64,000 nt of DNA from Gerris lacustris (lineage: Eukaryota > Arthropoda > Insecta > Hemiptera > Gerridae). Within the stretch, counting starts at the first letter, position 1, and each line of letters opens with the position of its first letter. Below, one piece after another: positions 23,165 to 36,145 of the stretch. A model generated the notes under the pieces. The model worked only from the letters and a program-made list of their open reading frames with translations. It was not told the origin of the DNA and did no database searches. The stretch lies in the NCBI GenBank assembly GCA_951217055.1, contig OX578276.1, forward strand, positions 119,606,979-119,670,978. The letters are read 5' to 3'. Position numbers and translations under genes: made by a program.

Positions 23165-23560
23165 TTTTGCTTCCGAGCTTACCGAAGGTAACGGCAGCTA
23201 TGTGATCGTTCTAAAAAACAAAAAAAATTTGGTCAAGACAGAAATCCGTTTCAGACATCTGGGAACATTTTTGGTTCCGTGTTTGTCTTTTGGACTGTCG
23301 GTCTGTCTCTCAATTTTTGTGAACCAATAACTTATCTTAAAAACTACTCGTTCAAATTTGGATGGTAGGTCATAATTTGCCCATTGTTGGTCCCATATAA
23401 GTTTCAACCTCGCATGCGCCTATTTATTTCTCTTTCACATGCACAAAAATAAATTTATTTACACCAATGTCTTCAGAAGTACATACTCATCACTCATCTG
23501 ATTTTTATGAAATTTGGATGGTTTGTCGAAAGTAGCCTAGAGCTCTACCCTCTTACTAGA
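23165..23560 (-). mobile_element. Family 2 repeat, inverted copy (copy A)
   Basis: This is the inverted complement of the 20060-20495 copy along almost its full length. It starts at 'gcttccgagcttaccgaagg' and ends near 'ctttcgacaaaccatcc'. The pair is about 2.7 kb apart, so it may be two insertions or the arms of one long-inverted-repeat element. Confidence 0.65.
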
Positions 23561-26500
23561 GCTAACCCTCAAATTTTGCTTAATTGATACTTTAATTCAT
23601 GGGAAAAATTAGAGCAATTGTGACGGGTTTCAATAACTGGTGGGAAATTGAATAAATTATAGACAATAATAGCTTGTAAAAGAATAAAATCATTAATTTG
23701 AACAAAATAGGACGAGAGGAAGCTATGTACCATACTAACTGACAGATTTTTTTTCTATCTAACATAAAAAAAGAAAGTATTGTGATAACAAAACATTTTT
23801 TTTTAAACTTTCTACTGAATCAATTTCGATTAAATTTAGTTTATCAAATTATACCCGAGATGAAATCAAGAAATAAAATTTAGCTCTAAATTTAGGCTGC
23901 CCACAATTTTTTCTTTTATCGAAAATGGTTCCTAAAGTTTTGATTAAAATATTTTAAATTTTAGTCTTGTCAAAATCCAATTTTATTGTATAAGGATACA
24001 GATCTATGTAGTTAAGTCTAAGATTGTACCCTTTGAAATATTGTATAGTGAGCCTGGATCCTTAATATGATACAGATCTAATTATACAAGAAAAAAGCTA
24101 TTTTCTGAGAAAATCGTAAAAGACCGAAACTATGTTTACAGTAATTTTTGGCCAGTAAAGAAATGGAAAAAGCTGGACAAAGTTTTGTACTTAAACACTA
24201 ATTTTTTATTACTAGAGTATATCTTTTGCCTCGTGTTTTGCTTAGTAATGTTTATTTATTTAACCTTTTTCTCTTAAATTAATTTACCTACTTGAATTTT
24301 AAAGTTATAAATGGGCCTGGTTTTTTCATATACAATTACACTCTTCAGCTTGTACTGGTGGTTTAGATAGCTGTTCTAAGCCCATTTACGAGGATTTCTA
24401 TTAGATGACATTAATATTTATTTACACCTTACTCTCACGTAGAGTATAGAATAATTTGTTTCTTTTCTAAAGGCGAATCATGCCAATAGCGGACTTTTAA
24501 AGGCTAATTAATCCATTAGACAGTCTATTGACTTATAATTTATATAATCGAGTTGTGTTCCGACGGCTACGACGACGCATCTCGAAATGATTTGTTATTG
24601 CTAAGCTAAGGCAACCACATTTATTCCAATAAAAATGAATGTTTGTTTTGATTTGTTAGTCTTCAAATAGATATAATAATTTATCTAAATTAATTTACTA
24701 AATTATAATTTTCTAAATATAAAATTAAGTCCGAAGCCATGGGCTTAACGGTTCGTAATTTATAAAAGGAGAATGTCTAAAGTAAGTATTAAGAATAGAA
24801 AGAAAACGCAGCCTGATGCTTACTCCGCATTACAGGCATACGTTGCAGAATAGTAGGTTATACAGAATGAATGAATCATTTATTTACAACCTCTATCTTA
24901 ATTTATTTGCTTATTTTTATTTGCACCGTAACATCAAATAACGTTATTAATGTTGCTGTTAATAAATAAATATTTCTTGGTCTAATTTTATTATTAATCG
25001 TAACTAACAATGAATTTTGTGTAAGGAACATTAATTTTAGTTAGAATTTTTAATAGCGGAACATGATCGTCATAGTGATAATTTCATTACATCTTTTATT
25101 TCAACATCTCTTCTAGCACAGCAGCTAATTTGATTTGTATAAAGAATATGTAAGTTGATTTGATTTATAAAAAAATTGCTGTAAGATTTTCAGTTGGATA
25201 ATGGCAGTTGCAACTGCATCTGCCTTATATGATTTATTTATCATATCATTATCTTGTCCTAAGACTAGTTCATACATTTACGAAGATTACAAATCTGGAC
25301 GTTTTTCGAAGAAAAAAATCTTTGAACATAAATTATATATAAGTGAATATAAAAAGGTTTACTAGTGAAACTTGCTGGATTATATTTAATATTATTTAAT
25401 TTTATTCGAATCAGTTATGAAGTAGGTTATCCACGAATAGTAGGTTAATGAGTTGCTTGAAACTCTTGGTGATAGTTTTATTAAAATTGGTTTCATTGGT
25501 TTAGAGATTAGCAATATAAAATTAAACAAATACACTTTCCTCTTTATACGAGTATAATAGCTAAAATATGGGTGAATATGAGAATTATAAATGAATATAG
25601 AAGTTAAAATCAATTATATTTGCTTATAATCATAAAATTAAGTTTCGAAATGGAGAAGGCAGAGACAAAAAATAGCCCTGCAGGTCTTACGCATGCACAA
25701 TGATCTTTCGTTTTCCTCTAAAATTATTATAATTTGGTTATATTTTTTTAGTATGTATTTTTGGATTAGGTACAGTAAAGAACGTGAAAAAAGAGTGAAA
25801 CTTCTTTTAAAAATTGTTAGTATTTGTGCAGATTAAAATTAAATCATAATTTCATTTAACTTGAACAATAAATTTTTAAAAAATCATTAGCAGTAAAAAT
25901 GTAAAGATATTTTTCTTCTCATAACAGAGCAAGGATTTTAAAAAACGATTAAAAAGTGTAATAACTAAAACTGGTTCCAAACCAATAAAAATTTGCGTTG
26001 TGTGTTGAATTTACTGTGCAAAGAAAATATTTACGACAACAAATTACCACAAAACCTGAAATACATTTTGTGTCAGAGCGCCTACACTACCAGGCAAGCT
26101 CACCGCATTCGACACACATACCCGCACGAAGGAAATTTTTATTGGTGTGGCTCCAGCTTAAACATATTAGATTTTTTTATAATGAATTAAGCTAAAAAAA
26201 AAAAAAATAAATATCATATTTATGAATTATTATTAATAATAGTTTTTTATATTAATAATAGATTATAATTATTATAAAATGTTGTTATGTTGATAGTGTA
26301 TTGTAGTCATAAAAACAGCCGGTTATAAACATTTTACGAATATGACCATCGTATTGAATCCTCTTTTAGTCTACATCATTATTGCAAGCTGTACCAACAT
26401 TCGCGATTCTAGGTTTAACTTTTCCATAGATTTGGTGATTAACTGACTTTGGGTTTTAACAGTAGCATATAAATTACCGTCTTAAAAATTAATAATGGTT

Positions 26501-26947
26501 AGTAGATGAAACTAGTATCTTATACCAGAGGGACCACAAATATATATGCCGAGTTTGGTCCAGATACCTAAAAAATATATGTAAACCAGTACGACAAACT
26601 CGAACAAACCTTTCAACTTTCTCATATTCATTGTAAGACTAATTCAAATCCAATAATATCTAATTTACGACAGACTACAGATGAAAGAAAGGCTTTTTAA
26701 AAATTATTTTTTGAATTTTTCTCCACATATGTACTACGTATAAGACAAAGTAAAAAAGGCTATAGGGTACATACATACACAGCTACGTTGACATATATAT
26801 ATATATTCTTGGTTGATCAGTGAAAGTTAAGAATTCAAATTTGCACAAAATTCTTATAAATTTGATTCCTTTAGCTTTCTAACATATTTCTCATATGTAT
26901 TCTTATAAACTTAATAATTGTTTAATCTCGAGTTTTTTAACGTCCTT
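23561..26947. other. AT-rich non-coding stretch before the BEL element (copy A)
   Basis: Contains a possible 13-bp inverted-repeat element (25982-26145) and a LINE-like tail at about 26540-26632 ('ccgagtttggtccagatacc', 'caactttctcatattcattg'). Other small open frames have no recognised content. Confidence 0.5.
25982..26145. mobile_element. Possible MITE, 13-bp inverted ends (copy A)
   Basis: CCAATAAAAATTT at 25982-25994 and its exact inverted complement at 26133-26145 bound a 164-bp segment. Its right half is unusually GC-rich for this locus ('ccgcattcgacacacatacc'). No target duplication was identified, and AT-rich 13-mers can pair by chance. Confidence 0.3.
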
Positions 26948-27194
26948 TGTAAGGCATGTTTGTTGGCCTTGGGACAGGTTGGTTCCTTTCGCGCCTTGTT
27001 CCCCCACCTTGGACTCTCTTCTCCCCTCTTATGTACTCTGTATCTAGTCTTAAGTAAGCCTCAGTCGGGCTATGTCTCTTGGATTGTATGCCACGTTTTC
27101 TATAAGTACACGACAATATTTACAATTTACACTATCTCGTTTTTATTTATTACTCGACCCCACGAACAGTACAGTCCACTTACTCGTCTTAACA
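26948..27194 (+). repeat. Putative 5' LTR of the BEL element (copy A)
   Basis: Composition changes abruptly at about 26940. The right edge is set at ...CTTAACA, followed after 3 nt by TGGTCCTATGGCCCTGAT, which starts with TGG as a tRNA primer-binding site should. The left edge is uncertain: TG dinucleotides at 26948, 26957 or 26961 are all possible. 'Tataagtacacg' could be promoter sequence. Without the 3' LTR the limits cannot be verified. Confidence 0.5.
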
Positions 27195-27903
27195 TTTTGG
27201 TCCTATGGCCCTGATAAAATCAGTGAAATCGTGTTGAAAATATAGTGTAAATTGAGAATTAATCGGACATTTTCGAAGAGAAAATAGTGTGTAGAGCTGT
27301 GGATGCGGTTCCTTAGGAGAGCTCGTCAAGGCCAACCCGAGCTCGCTGCTGCCCCCTCTACCCGACTTCGTACCTCGACTCGAACCGTGCTTCTGACGTC
27401 ACGCCACGTACCCTTTCTCAGGAATCTCTTCTTCCCGGCAAGCGGCCTGTCTTCAATCGCCCCCGTTCAGATAAGCCCGTTCATTCATTAAAAACCTATA
27501 TACTCCATTCCTTATCTCCTATTCTCCCGTTCTTTTAGGCACCTCTCATATCATATCATTTCTTGTTATTTTTTCTTTTAATGCTTAACTTTTGATTACC
27601 AACTACATCTAATTTCTAATTTATTTTTTTTATACTTGTTTTATTTATGAAAGATCCAACGTATTTATTTTTGAAACCTTATCTTTTTAATTCTGATATT
27701 TACTGAGATTATAATTTATATGTTTCTCATTTATTTTGATTATTCTTTATGTTTTATTTTAGAACTATTATTATTTTTGCGTATTTAAAAGTTACGATTA
27801 GTAATAACTTAGAACTTTTTCTTTTAGGTATTTTAATGTATTAATTACCTACCTAAGTTTCCGTTAATATTATTTTCACGTTAGTTGGGTACCGATTATC
27901 GCC
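27195..27903 (+). other. BEL leader between LTR and gag (copy A)
   Basis: About 709 bp. It begins with the putative primer-binding site, has a GC-rich part at about 27290-27490 containing a 62-codon ATG open frame (27303-27491), and then a T-rich part up to the gag start. The small frame may be an upstream ORF or chance in GC-rich sequence. Confidence 0.5.
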
Positions 27904-30900
27904 ATGGTCAATTCTCGTAATAAAAAGGAGGCAAGTAAGAAATCGGAGATGGTGTCTGACTTTTCACCTCGGCAACAAATAGAAGCCAGAGTTTCTCGTA
28001 TTAAGGATTACGTTGATAACTTCGATTTGACAACTAACACGATTGCGTCTCTAAAACCACGATTATCCGCATTACAAGAGTGCTGGAAAAAATATGACCA
28101 AATACTCGATCTGTCTAACGAAGACCAAGACGCTCGGCAAGCTTTCGAAGAGACATATTTCGATCTCGTTTCAAGAATAGAAACTTGGTTAGAAAATATT
28201 ACGCATTCAATTTCAAATGAACCTCTTAGACCACTAAACCCTATAAATAATCCTTCCACGGTTAAATTACCTACAATAAACCTTGGCTCGTTCCACGGAG
28301 ACTATACACAATGGCTATCCTTTCGTGATATGTTTCAGTCTTTAATTCACGTTAACGCCGCCATTAGTAAAATAGAAAAATTTTACTACTTAAAATCATG
28401 TCTTAAGGGAGATGCCGCTAATGTGATTGTTAACTTAGAGGTGTCATCGGAATCCTACGAAACGGCGTGGGATCTTTTGCGGAAAAGATACGACAATAAC
28501 AGATTGATTGTTAGCCAACACGTTCGATCTCTTTTTAATCTACCTAAAATTGACAAACCGAACAGCTCGTCTCTTAGATCATTACTTGAATGCTGCTCCA
28601 CTAATATAAGAGCTCTGGAATCATTAAAACAGCCCGTCGAATATTGGGACACTGTAATAATACATCTAGTCACTTCCAAATTAGATTTTGTAACGTTGCG
28701 TGAATGGGAAAACTCATTGAAAACTGATGAGTGTCCCACATGGCAGTCACTTCACGATTTCCTAAAACATCGATGTCAAGTGATTGAATCAGTGGAAACT
28801 ACTCGTACGTCTACGTCATTATCGTCCGATAAAGCCTCCAAGAATCATGCCCCGTCTCACGGATATAGAAAACACGACTCTCCAAAGATCAACCGCGAAA
28901 ATAGAGAAACTGTTTGCTTCTCCGCTCGTCAACATAATAGCCCCAACAATCGGTGCGAAGTTTGTAAAAAAGATGAAGATCATCGTATATATGTATGTCC
29001 CGAGTTTAAAAATTTAAGTATTGAAGCTCGATTAGATAAAGTAAAGGCTCTGGGTGTTTGCATTAATTGCCTTCGAAAAGGTCATTACCAGAACCAATGC
29101 CGCTCTTCCGGATGCAAAAAATGTGGGAAAAGACACAACTCAGCTCTCCACAGAGAATCAAACCAGCTTGTAAATCTCAATCAAAATAAAAATTCCGAAG
29201 CTACCAACGATCAATCTTCATCCTCAAATCAGACTCTTAGTCATGTCTCTAGCTTCACAGGGAACTCGAATGTCATTTTACTTTCTACCGTCGTTCTTTA
29301 TATCCGTAGCAATAACGGAAAGCTAATTCAAGCGAGAGCATTGTTAGACTCTTGCTCCCAGAGTAATTTTATTACGGAACATCTAGCCGACATGCTGCAA
29401 CTCAAACGAAATAAAATCAACACGGACATATCAGGCATAGGCGTGAATGGTACTAAAGCCACGTCTGCCATTCACGCCCAAGTTTCTGCACGACACGGGA
29501 GTTTTTCAGCTAGGTTGGATTTTCTTGTACTTCGCCGGATTACGCAAAATTATCCTCATAAACCGATCCAACTACCACCAAATAAAATACCCGATTGTAT
29601 TCAACTCGCCGACGAAGAATTCCACTGCCCTGGTAAAATTGATCTGCTCTTAGGAGCTGAGATATTTTTTGAGGTTCTCGAAACTGGTATGATTCGTCTT
29701 GATAATAGTGCAATTGTCCTTCAGAACACTAAGTTCGGCTGGATCGTTACTGGAAAGTTAAACAATCAAAATATTAAATCACCCTCTTCAATTTGCAATC
29801 TCTCTATCACAGAAAATTCATCAATAACTATCAATCGTCTAATCGAACGTTTTTGGACGGTTGAAGAGCGCACCGTTCCTTCTTCTTTAACTCGTGAGGA
29901 GAGGGAATGTGAGGATCACTTTAATAAAACTGTTTATCGGAACAATGAAGGTCGCTTTGTTGTCACGTTACCTATCAAGGAAGATCTCAGTCGCATAGGA
30001 TCTACCCAGAAAATTGCATCTAAACGCTTATATCAAGTTTCGAAAAGACTTGACTCGAACCCTTTAATCAAAACACGTTATCACGATTTTATGAATGAAT
30101 ATGTCTCACTCGGCCATATGATACCAGTTCCCGATGATTACGTACCTAATAATATAGTTTATCACATTCCACACCATGCAGTTCACAAAGAAGATAGCTC
30201 TTCTACCAAACTTAGAGTTGTTTTCAATGCTTCAACGAAAGGAACCAACGGGCTTGCACTCAACGATTGTTTGATGGCTGGTCCCGTTGTGCAAGACGAT
30301 ATTTTTTCTATTACTGTTAGGTTTAGGCAACACCAGTTCGTTCTCATAGCTGACATCACAAAGATGTACCGCCAAGTACTGATCAATCCTAATCAATACG
30401 ATTTGCAACGAATCGTATGGTGGGATGACTCGTTGAAAAAAGAAAAGGATTTTTGGCTCGTTACCTTGACATATGGCACAACTCCAGCATCGTTTCTCGC
30501 AACTAGATGCATCACCAAGCTCGCTGAAGAAGAAAAAGGTGATTTACCAATCGCTTCACGCATTCTTAAACGCGATTTCTATGTAGACGATATGATCACA
30601 GGGTGTGACTCTATAACTGAAGGCTTAGAGTTACAGTCACAGGTTATCACGATGCTCGACCGGGCTGGAATGCAGCTCAGCAAATGGGGTTCTAATACTC
30701 CTGAATTACTATCAAATATTCCCGATGAGAAAAGAGAAACCGCTTCTCTAATAACGTTTGAGCAAGATGAAATCATAAAAACTTTAGGGTCTTATTGGAA
30801 TCCTGACAAAGACCATTTTCTGTTCCGTGTTTTAGATGTTAATTCTACTGGAAACATTACTAAGCGGACAGTCCTATCTGACATCGCTCGTTTGTTTGAT

Positions 30901-31821
30901 CCTTTAGGGATCGTGGCACCAGTTATCGTTAACGCCAAAATTTTAATGCAAAAAATTTGGCAAATAGGCTCGTCATGGGATGATTTATTACCTGAAGAAT
31001 TTCTAGTTACCTGGAAAAGGTATAAACTCGAATTACATCAACTGACATCACTTAGTGTGCCTCGTTGTATTATACCAATTGCTAATCCTCGTAGTTTGCA
31101 GTTACACGGATTTTGTGACTCGTCGGAGGTAGCATACGGTGCGTGCCTGTATTTACGCTCTATTTACGATAATGGAACCATCACGTCTCGTTTAATAGCC
31201 TCGAAATCAAGGGTTGCACCTTTAAAAAGTACAACCATTCCACGTCTAGAACTGTGCGGAGCTCTTTTGCTTGCTGAACTAGCCGACAAGGTCAGCAAGG
31301 CATTAGATCTCACATTTACTAGTCATTTCTGGACTGACTCAACTATTGTCTTAGGGTGGTTGAATACGCAACTTCGTCTCAAAACTTACGTAGCTAATAG
31401 GATATCTCAAATACTCGAACTGACTGAAAATCATCAATGGAATCACGTACGATCTGAATGCAATCCTGCTGATATCTTATCGCGAGGTGCAACACCTAAT
31501 GAATTAATTTCTTCCAATCTCTGGTGGTATGGACCAAGCTGGCTGACAATTCCTGATGCTCAGTGGCAGTCCATTTCATTTCAAACACCTACTGATCTAC
31601 CTGAAACCAAAACGAAACCAACCGTTCTACTTTCAATTATTCCAGACACAGAATTCATAAGTCGATTTTCAACAATTCTTAAACTCCAACGTCATACTGC
31701 TTGGTGGTTAAGATTTATCAAATGCTGTAAAGATCCAAGAAGGAACCATGATGTGTATTTTGTCTGGACTACATTAAGCACAATAAATAATATAATTTAT
31801 ATCAAATATTTAAAAGGGTAA
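27904..31821 (+). pseudogene. gag-pol: BEL/Pao gag-pol truncated at codon 1278, chimeric tail (copy A)
   Basis: Residues 1-1278 equal those of the complete polyprotein at 58489: gag-like region (DUF1759-type, about 120-280), three Cys/His knuckles (351-365, 386-399, 404-416), aspartic protease (D482), reverse transcriptase (D817, YVDD 893-896) and RNase H (D1072, E1116, D1145, D1190). At 31738 the frame crosses into the left end of the duplicated unit. It adds 27 unrelated residues (RRNHDVYFVWTTL...) and stops at TAA 31819-31821. Integrase and the C-terminal domain are missing, so it could not support integration by itself. There is no internal frameshift or stop in the retained part. Confidence 0.95.
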
Positions 31822-34258
31822 AACAATCTGTTTATTTATGTTATTTTCTGTAGGGAAAGTTTAGATTAATATACCATCTTCTGCATGGGTTGGCAGCCTT
31901 TTTGTCTTAAGGGTGCAATACCAGATTTGAAAATCGCCGAGGGCGCACACATTAATAGAAAGTCGACACTTCAAAAAACTCAATTATAAGTAAATAAATA
32001 AATAACAATAATCAACAAACAATTGAAATAAAAATGAACTACAATAAGCAAATAAATAAAAATGAACGAAAAATCCACACCAAATGTCCACGGAAAATAA
32101 ACGCTCTAACAAGAGGATCAGTCTTAATTTAGTCTCCGACATCATAGGACTCGCCCACAACATATTTTATTTATAATGCAACTCTAGTTCTTCCAAAAAA
32201 ATTGGTAGGCTCTTTTTTAATTATTATTCTATCTTTAGCTTTCATTTTTAGGGTTTCGTTGGTAAAACCAAAAAAAGAAACCCTTATAGTTTTGTTCCTG
32301 TGTCTGTCTGTCTGTCAGTCACTCTGTACGGTTCCAATAACTTTTGAATCAAGAGATAAAAACCTTAAACTTTCCAGTATTAACGATCGTTTTGACGCAC
32401 ACACTGAAAAATATACCAAACAAAATTATCAACTGGTCAAATCCAAAATGGCGGATAACTCACGTCACGTGAAAAAATATTTTTTTAAATTTTGAGGGGT
32501 ATCAAATGAAAGGTATTGAAGAGTAGATTTCAAAACTATATAATAGTTGTGGAAAGTGTTTAATTTTCCATGCCTTTTTGTCAAAAAACATCAAAATTTT
32601 GGCGTCCCCCCCTTATACTAATTTCATGTTCACAATATCAACGACACCCTTTTTACTTGAGACTTCACGCATAACCAATTTTTATGATTTAATTTTATCT
32701 CTATCTTTTGCATTTATCAATTAGTTTATTTTTTTTTTTTTAACTTTTTCCTTGTTTTATTAATTGTTAATTAATTTGTTATTTCTTTAACTCTATTTTG
32801 ATTAATTAATTATTATCTTATTTATTTACTTGTTCAACTTTTCCTTAGCTAATTAGTTTTTATTTATTATCTCTTATTTTTGTAGATTTTGTTGTAAGCT
32901 TTTATCCGTTTTCTTTTTACTTCGGTTTGTTTATATGGTAGTAAGTTTTAACACTTAGCGTTTTGCTCATAGGTACCGATGATGGCTTTATAAAAGCCTA
33001 AAGCCTGCTTTGATAAATAAACAAGTATTATATTTTCCGTGGAGAGACTGTTTCTTTGTATTTATTAAGATGATCTCCATCAGCGCTCTTATTTCTTAAT
33101 TATCAAGTAAAGGTTTACCTTAGCCATTTACTGTGGGGGTAGTTTTTGATACCGTCGAATTAAAGAGAACAAAAATGGGCTCATTAAAATTACGCCGCGC
33201 CGGGTTGCCAACACCTGTTCTAAAGTATGGGGAATTTACATTATTAAGTGTATTCGAAAGTTTGTTTATATTTAACTTGTTAATAATAATTTAAAAATAA
33301 ATAAATCTGATTTGTGTCCTTTAAAAAGAGTTTCAAGCCCTAGTTTTTTTTCTTAAGAAACGTTATTTGGGAAATTTATATTTTGTAGGGAAATTGATTT
33401 GGGAAAAAATCTGATCAGTTTATTACAAATAAACACAAGTTTGAATTTCATATCGAACAGTTATAACCAAATTTAGTTCAAACTAATCTGTACACTGATA
33501 ATACGCTTTTATGGTTGTTTGATTATAAACTGATTATAATAATTTGTTTTATAATTATTTTGTTTGCAATAATATATATAACAAATTAAATAAAGAAACA
33601 ACTAAACATATTAGTTTATTGTTTTCGTTGCAAAAAGTAACTTATTTCCAAATTTCAAGGTTCTAGATCAAATGGTTCTTCAGATATTGCAATCTCAAAA
33701 AATACATAAAACTATTCACCATCTTGAATTAAAATTATTGATAAAATATTCCTACTTAGTGGGAATAAAAGAAATACTTTACCTAAGTATTTCTACCTTA
33801 GTATTATTTTTTGGCTATCCTAGCATTTATGATTTTCGAGATTAAGTGATGAATAGATAATAGATGGGTACGGGGATTTGGCTTTTAAATAATATGTATG
33901 TAACCGCCATCTTGAATTTTAAAAGTCACTTTGCAAAATTCCGTTGTATGTCACATGAAGTAACTTTTTTCAAGGCTTTAGACTTTAGGCCAAATAGATA
34001 TAGCAACCATAAAAATTTTCTCGAAAATGGCGGTGGTGTGACCATAAAAATTCGGTCCCTGAGATTTAATGATTTAGTAGAATTTGGCCTTAAAAGGAGT
34101 ATGACCACCATCTTGAAAATGAACGCGAGTATTAGTGTATGAAACCATAACAGTATTTTCTCTAGGGGGATGACAAATATAGGGGTGCCAAGTTATTGAG
34201 ACACCTCACAATAATTTGGTTGTGCGTAAAGCCTCACGTAAAAAGGGTTTCGTTGGTA

Positions 34259-34443
34259 CAGTGGCGTAGCTAGACCATTGGGGGCCCCCCGTAAGTACTT
34301 TTTAGGGGCCCCTCTCGCCAAAAAAAAACCCTTGCGTTCAGCATTGGGGGCCCCCAACGACGTTGGTACAAGGATAGTAATTCCAGTTACTTCTAGATTT
34401 GGGCCGCAATGCGGGCCCGCGCGGGCCCATTGTTACGCCACTG
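34259..34443. mobile_element. hAT-type MITE with 8-bp target duplication (copy B)
   Basis: Duplicate of 3674-3858. CGTTGGTA flanks it at 34251-34258 and 34444-34451. Two copies here come from the large duplication, not from two insertions. Confidence 0.92.
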
Positions 34444-34554
34444 CGTTGGTATTGTAAACATAAAATTACTTAAAGGGCGGGGGGGGGGGAATTTTGATGT
34501 TTTTTGAGAAAATAGCATGAAAAATTAAATACTTTCCACAAGTATTATATATTT

Positions 34555-34599
34555 TTGTAATCTACTCTTCAATACCTTGTATTGAAGAGTAGATTACAA
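34555..34599. repeat. Perfect 21-bp inverted repeat with 3-nt loop (copy B)
   Basis: Duplicate of 3970-4014. Confidence 0.85.
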
Positions 34600-35499
34600 T
34601 TACCCCACTCAAAATTTTAAAAAAATATTTTTTTCCCCATTACAGGAATTAGCCGCCATTTTGGATTCTCAGTGAATCAGATCAAATTTCTATTCTTATT
34701 TTTTCTTTGGCCCAGCAGACCGCAAATTTTGGATATTTTTTTATATTTTTAGTAACAGCAGAAATATAGTTTTAGGGCGACACATAAAATTTTGAAAAAA
34801 AGGCATGGAAAATTAAATGCTTTCCACAACTGTTATGTATTTTTTGTAATCTGCTCTTCAATACCTTTCACTTAATGCCCTACTCAAAATTTTTTAAAAA
34901 AAGTTTCGCTTGACGTGAATTTTCCACCATTTTGGATTTGAACATCTGATCATTTTAAGTTGGCTATATTTTTCCTGTGTCGCGTCAAAACGATCTTTAA
35001 CACTGGAATGGGAATGTTTCATGTTTTTAACTTTTTTGATTCAAAAGGTTTTGGAAGCGTACAGAGTGACTGACAGACAGATACAGGAACGAAACTATAA
35101 GGTTTTTTTATTTGGTTTTACAAACGAAACCCTAAAAATTGAAGAGGCTATACCGAACATACACACTCACGTCGATTTTTGTATAATATATAGGTAGATT
35201 AGTTTTATTTCCATATTTTAAGGATCTGTTAGTTTCCAACTTTGGACAAGCAAACTTTACAAACTCGTTAATGGAGTTACCATTCTTCTGATATGAGTTT
35301 ATTGTGGATGAAATAGAAACTATATTGTTAAAAATACTTCTACAATAGATTCTTAAATAAGATTACGGTTAAGAATGAATCCTGATTACATTTAAAAATA
35401 GTCTACTAATTAGTGTGGCACACACCTTCTTGGCCAATGAAAGTTTTGTTGTTTGAATCTGTTTCGATTCCTAGTGGGGTCACACTTATTTCAATTAAA

Positions 35500-35765
35500 T
35501 ATTAAACGTGCATAGACAATTGAAATTAATATGTGACAATCTTTGGGCTACTTTTAACAAACAATCCAAATTTCGTCAAAATAGGATGAGTGCTTTTAAT
35601 GATGTAGGTGTTAATAAGTTTTTGCGCATGAAAAGAAAATAATGTGTGATGATTTTGCCCAATTGTTTTAGAATTTGCGCTCTCCTCCCCTGAAATTTTA
35701 GCCCCCCCCCCCCCCCTACTTTACATAAAATGTAATCCTGTAGAATGTCAGTCAAAATCAAAGGT
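35500..35765 (+). repeat. Family 2 diverged fragment (copy B)
   Basis: Duplicate of 4915-5180, including the 15-C run. Confidence 0.45.
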
Positions 35766-35969
35766 CACAAACAATTGTTATGTGACTGAAAAATTAATAG
35801 TTTGTAATAATGAAATTAATGCAAAGAATAAATTAGATGAAAAATCGATTTTTATATTTCAATTTTTTTAAAAAAGTACGATTTTTTTCGACTTTTGATT
35901 CGTGCTCTGCATGGTTTGGTGATATTTAAACACTTTTTTTTGACAAAATTAATTTGGTTTAAAAATAAA

Positions 35970-36145
35970 TAAAATCGGTCCGAGACAACTCAGACAAACT
36001 TTCTCATATACAAGTTCATAATTACTTAGCCAATGTTTTCCATTTATTAGTTTTTTGTAAGTACGTTTAATTATTATTGAAAATTACATCAAAATTTACC
36101 ATAAAAATAACTTCTCCTGGGCGGGGAATCGAACCCACGTTTTAA
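35970..36145 (-). mobile_element. SINE-like tail with B box (copy B)
   Basis: Duplicate of 5385-5560. Confidence 0.5.

Larger units (their letters stand above)
1153..31737 (+). repeat. Tandem duplication, copy A (30,585 bp)
   Basis: This whole block is repeated head to tail at 31738-62322. All paired features compared have the same offset of 30,585, including open frames at 1617/32202, 5707/36292, 14402/44987, 25993/56578, 27904/58489 and 30579/61164, so there is no net insertion or deletion between them. Length-labile tracts match too: 26 T at 8325/38910, 15 C at 5117/35702, 10 C near 20020/50605. I found no mismatch in the stretches compared, but I could not run a base-by-base alignment. 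The right end cuts the BEL/Pao reading frame at codon 1278. Confidence 0.97.
26948..31737 (+). mobile_element. BEL/Pao LTR retrotransposon, 3'-truncated by the duplication junction (copy A)
   Basis: Carries a 5' LTR (about 26948-27194), leader and gag-pol through RNase H. It lacks integrase, the C-terminal domain and a 3' LTR because the duplicated block ends at 31737. Sequence upstream of the cut matches copy B wherever compared, so the cut came from the duplication (real or artefactual), not from decay of the element. Confidence 0.9.
32245..35138. mobile_element. Long-inverted-repeat element, family 1 (copy B)
   Basis: Duplicate of 1660-4553 with the same arms, termini and nested MITE. Confidence 0.55.

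Noticed and set aside
28008..30776. Short minus-strand and alternate-frame open frames inside gag-pol
   Set aside because: They are shadows of the BEL polyprotein frame.
31738..31821. Domesticated or functional C-terminal extension on the truncated polyprotein
   Set aside because: The 27 residues are simply the translation of non-coding sequence from the left end of the duplicated unit up to the first stop.
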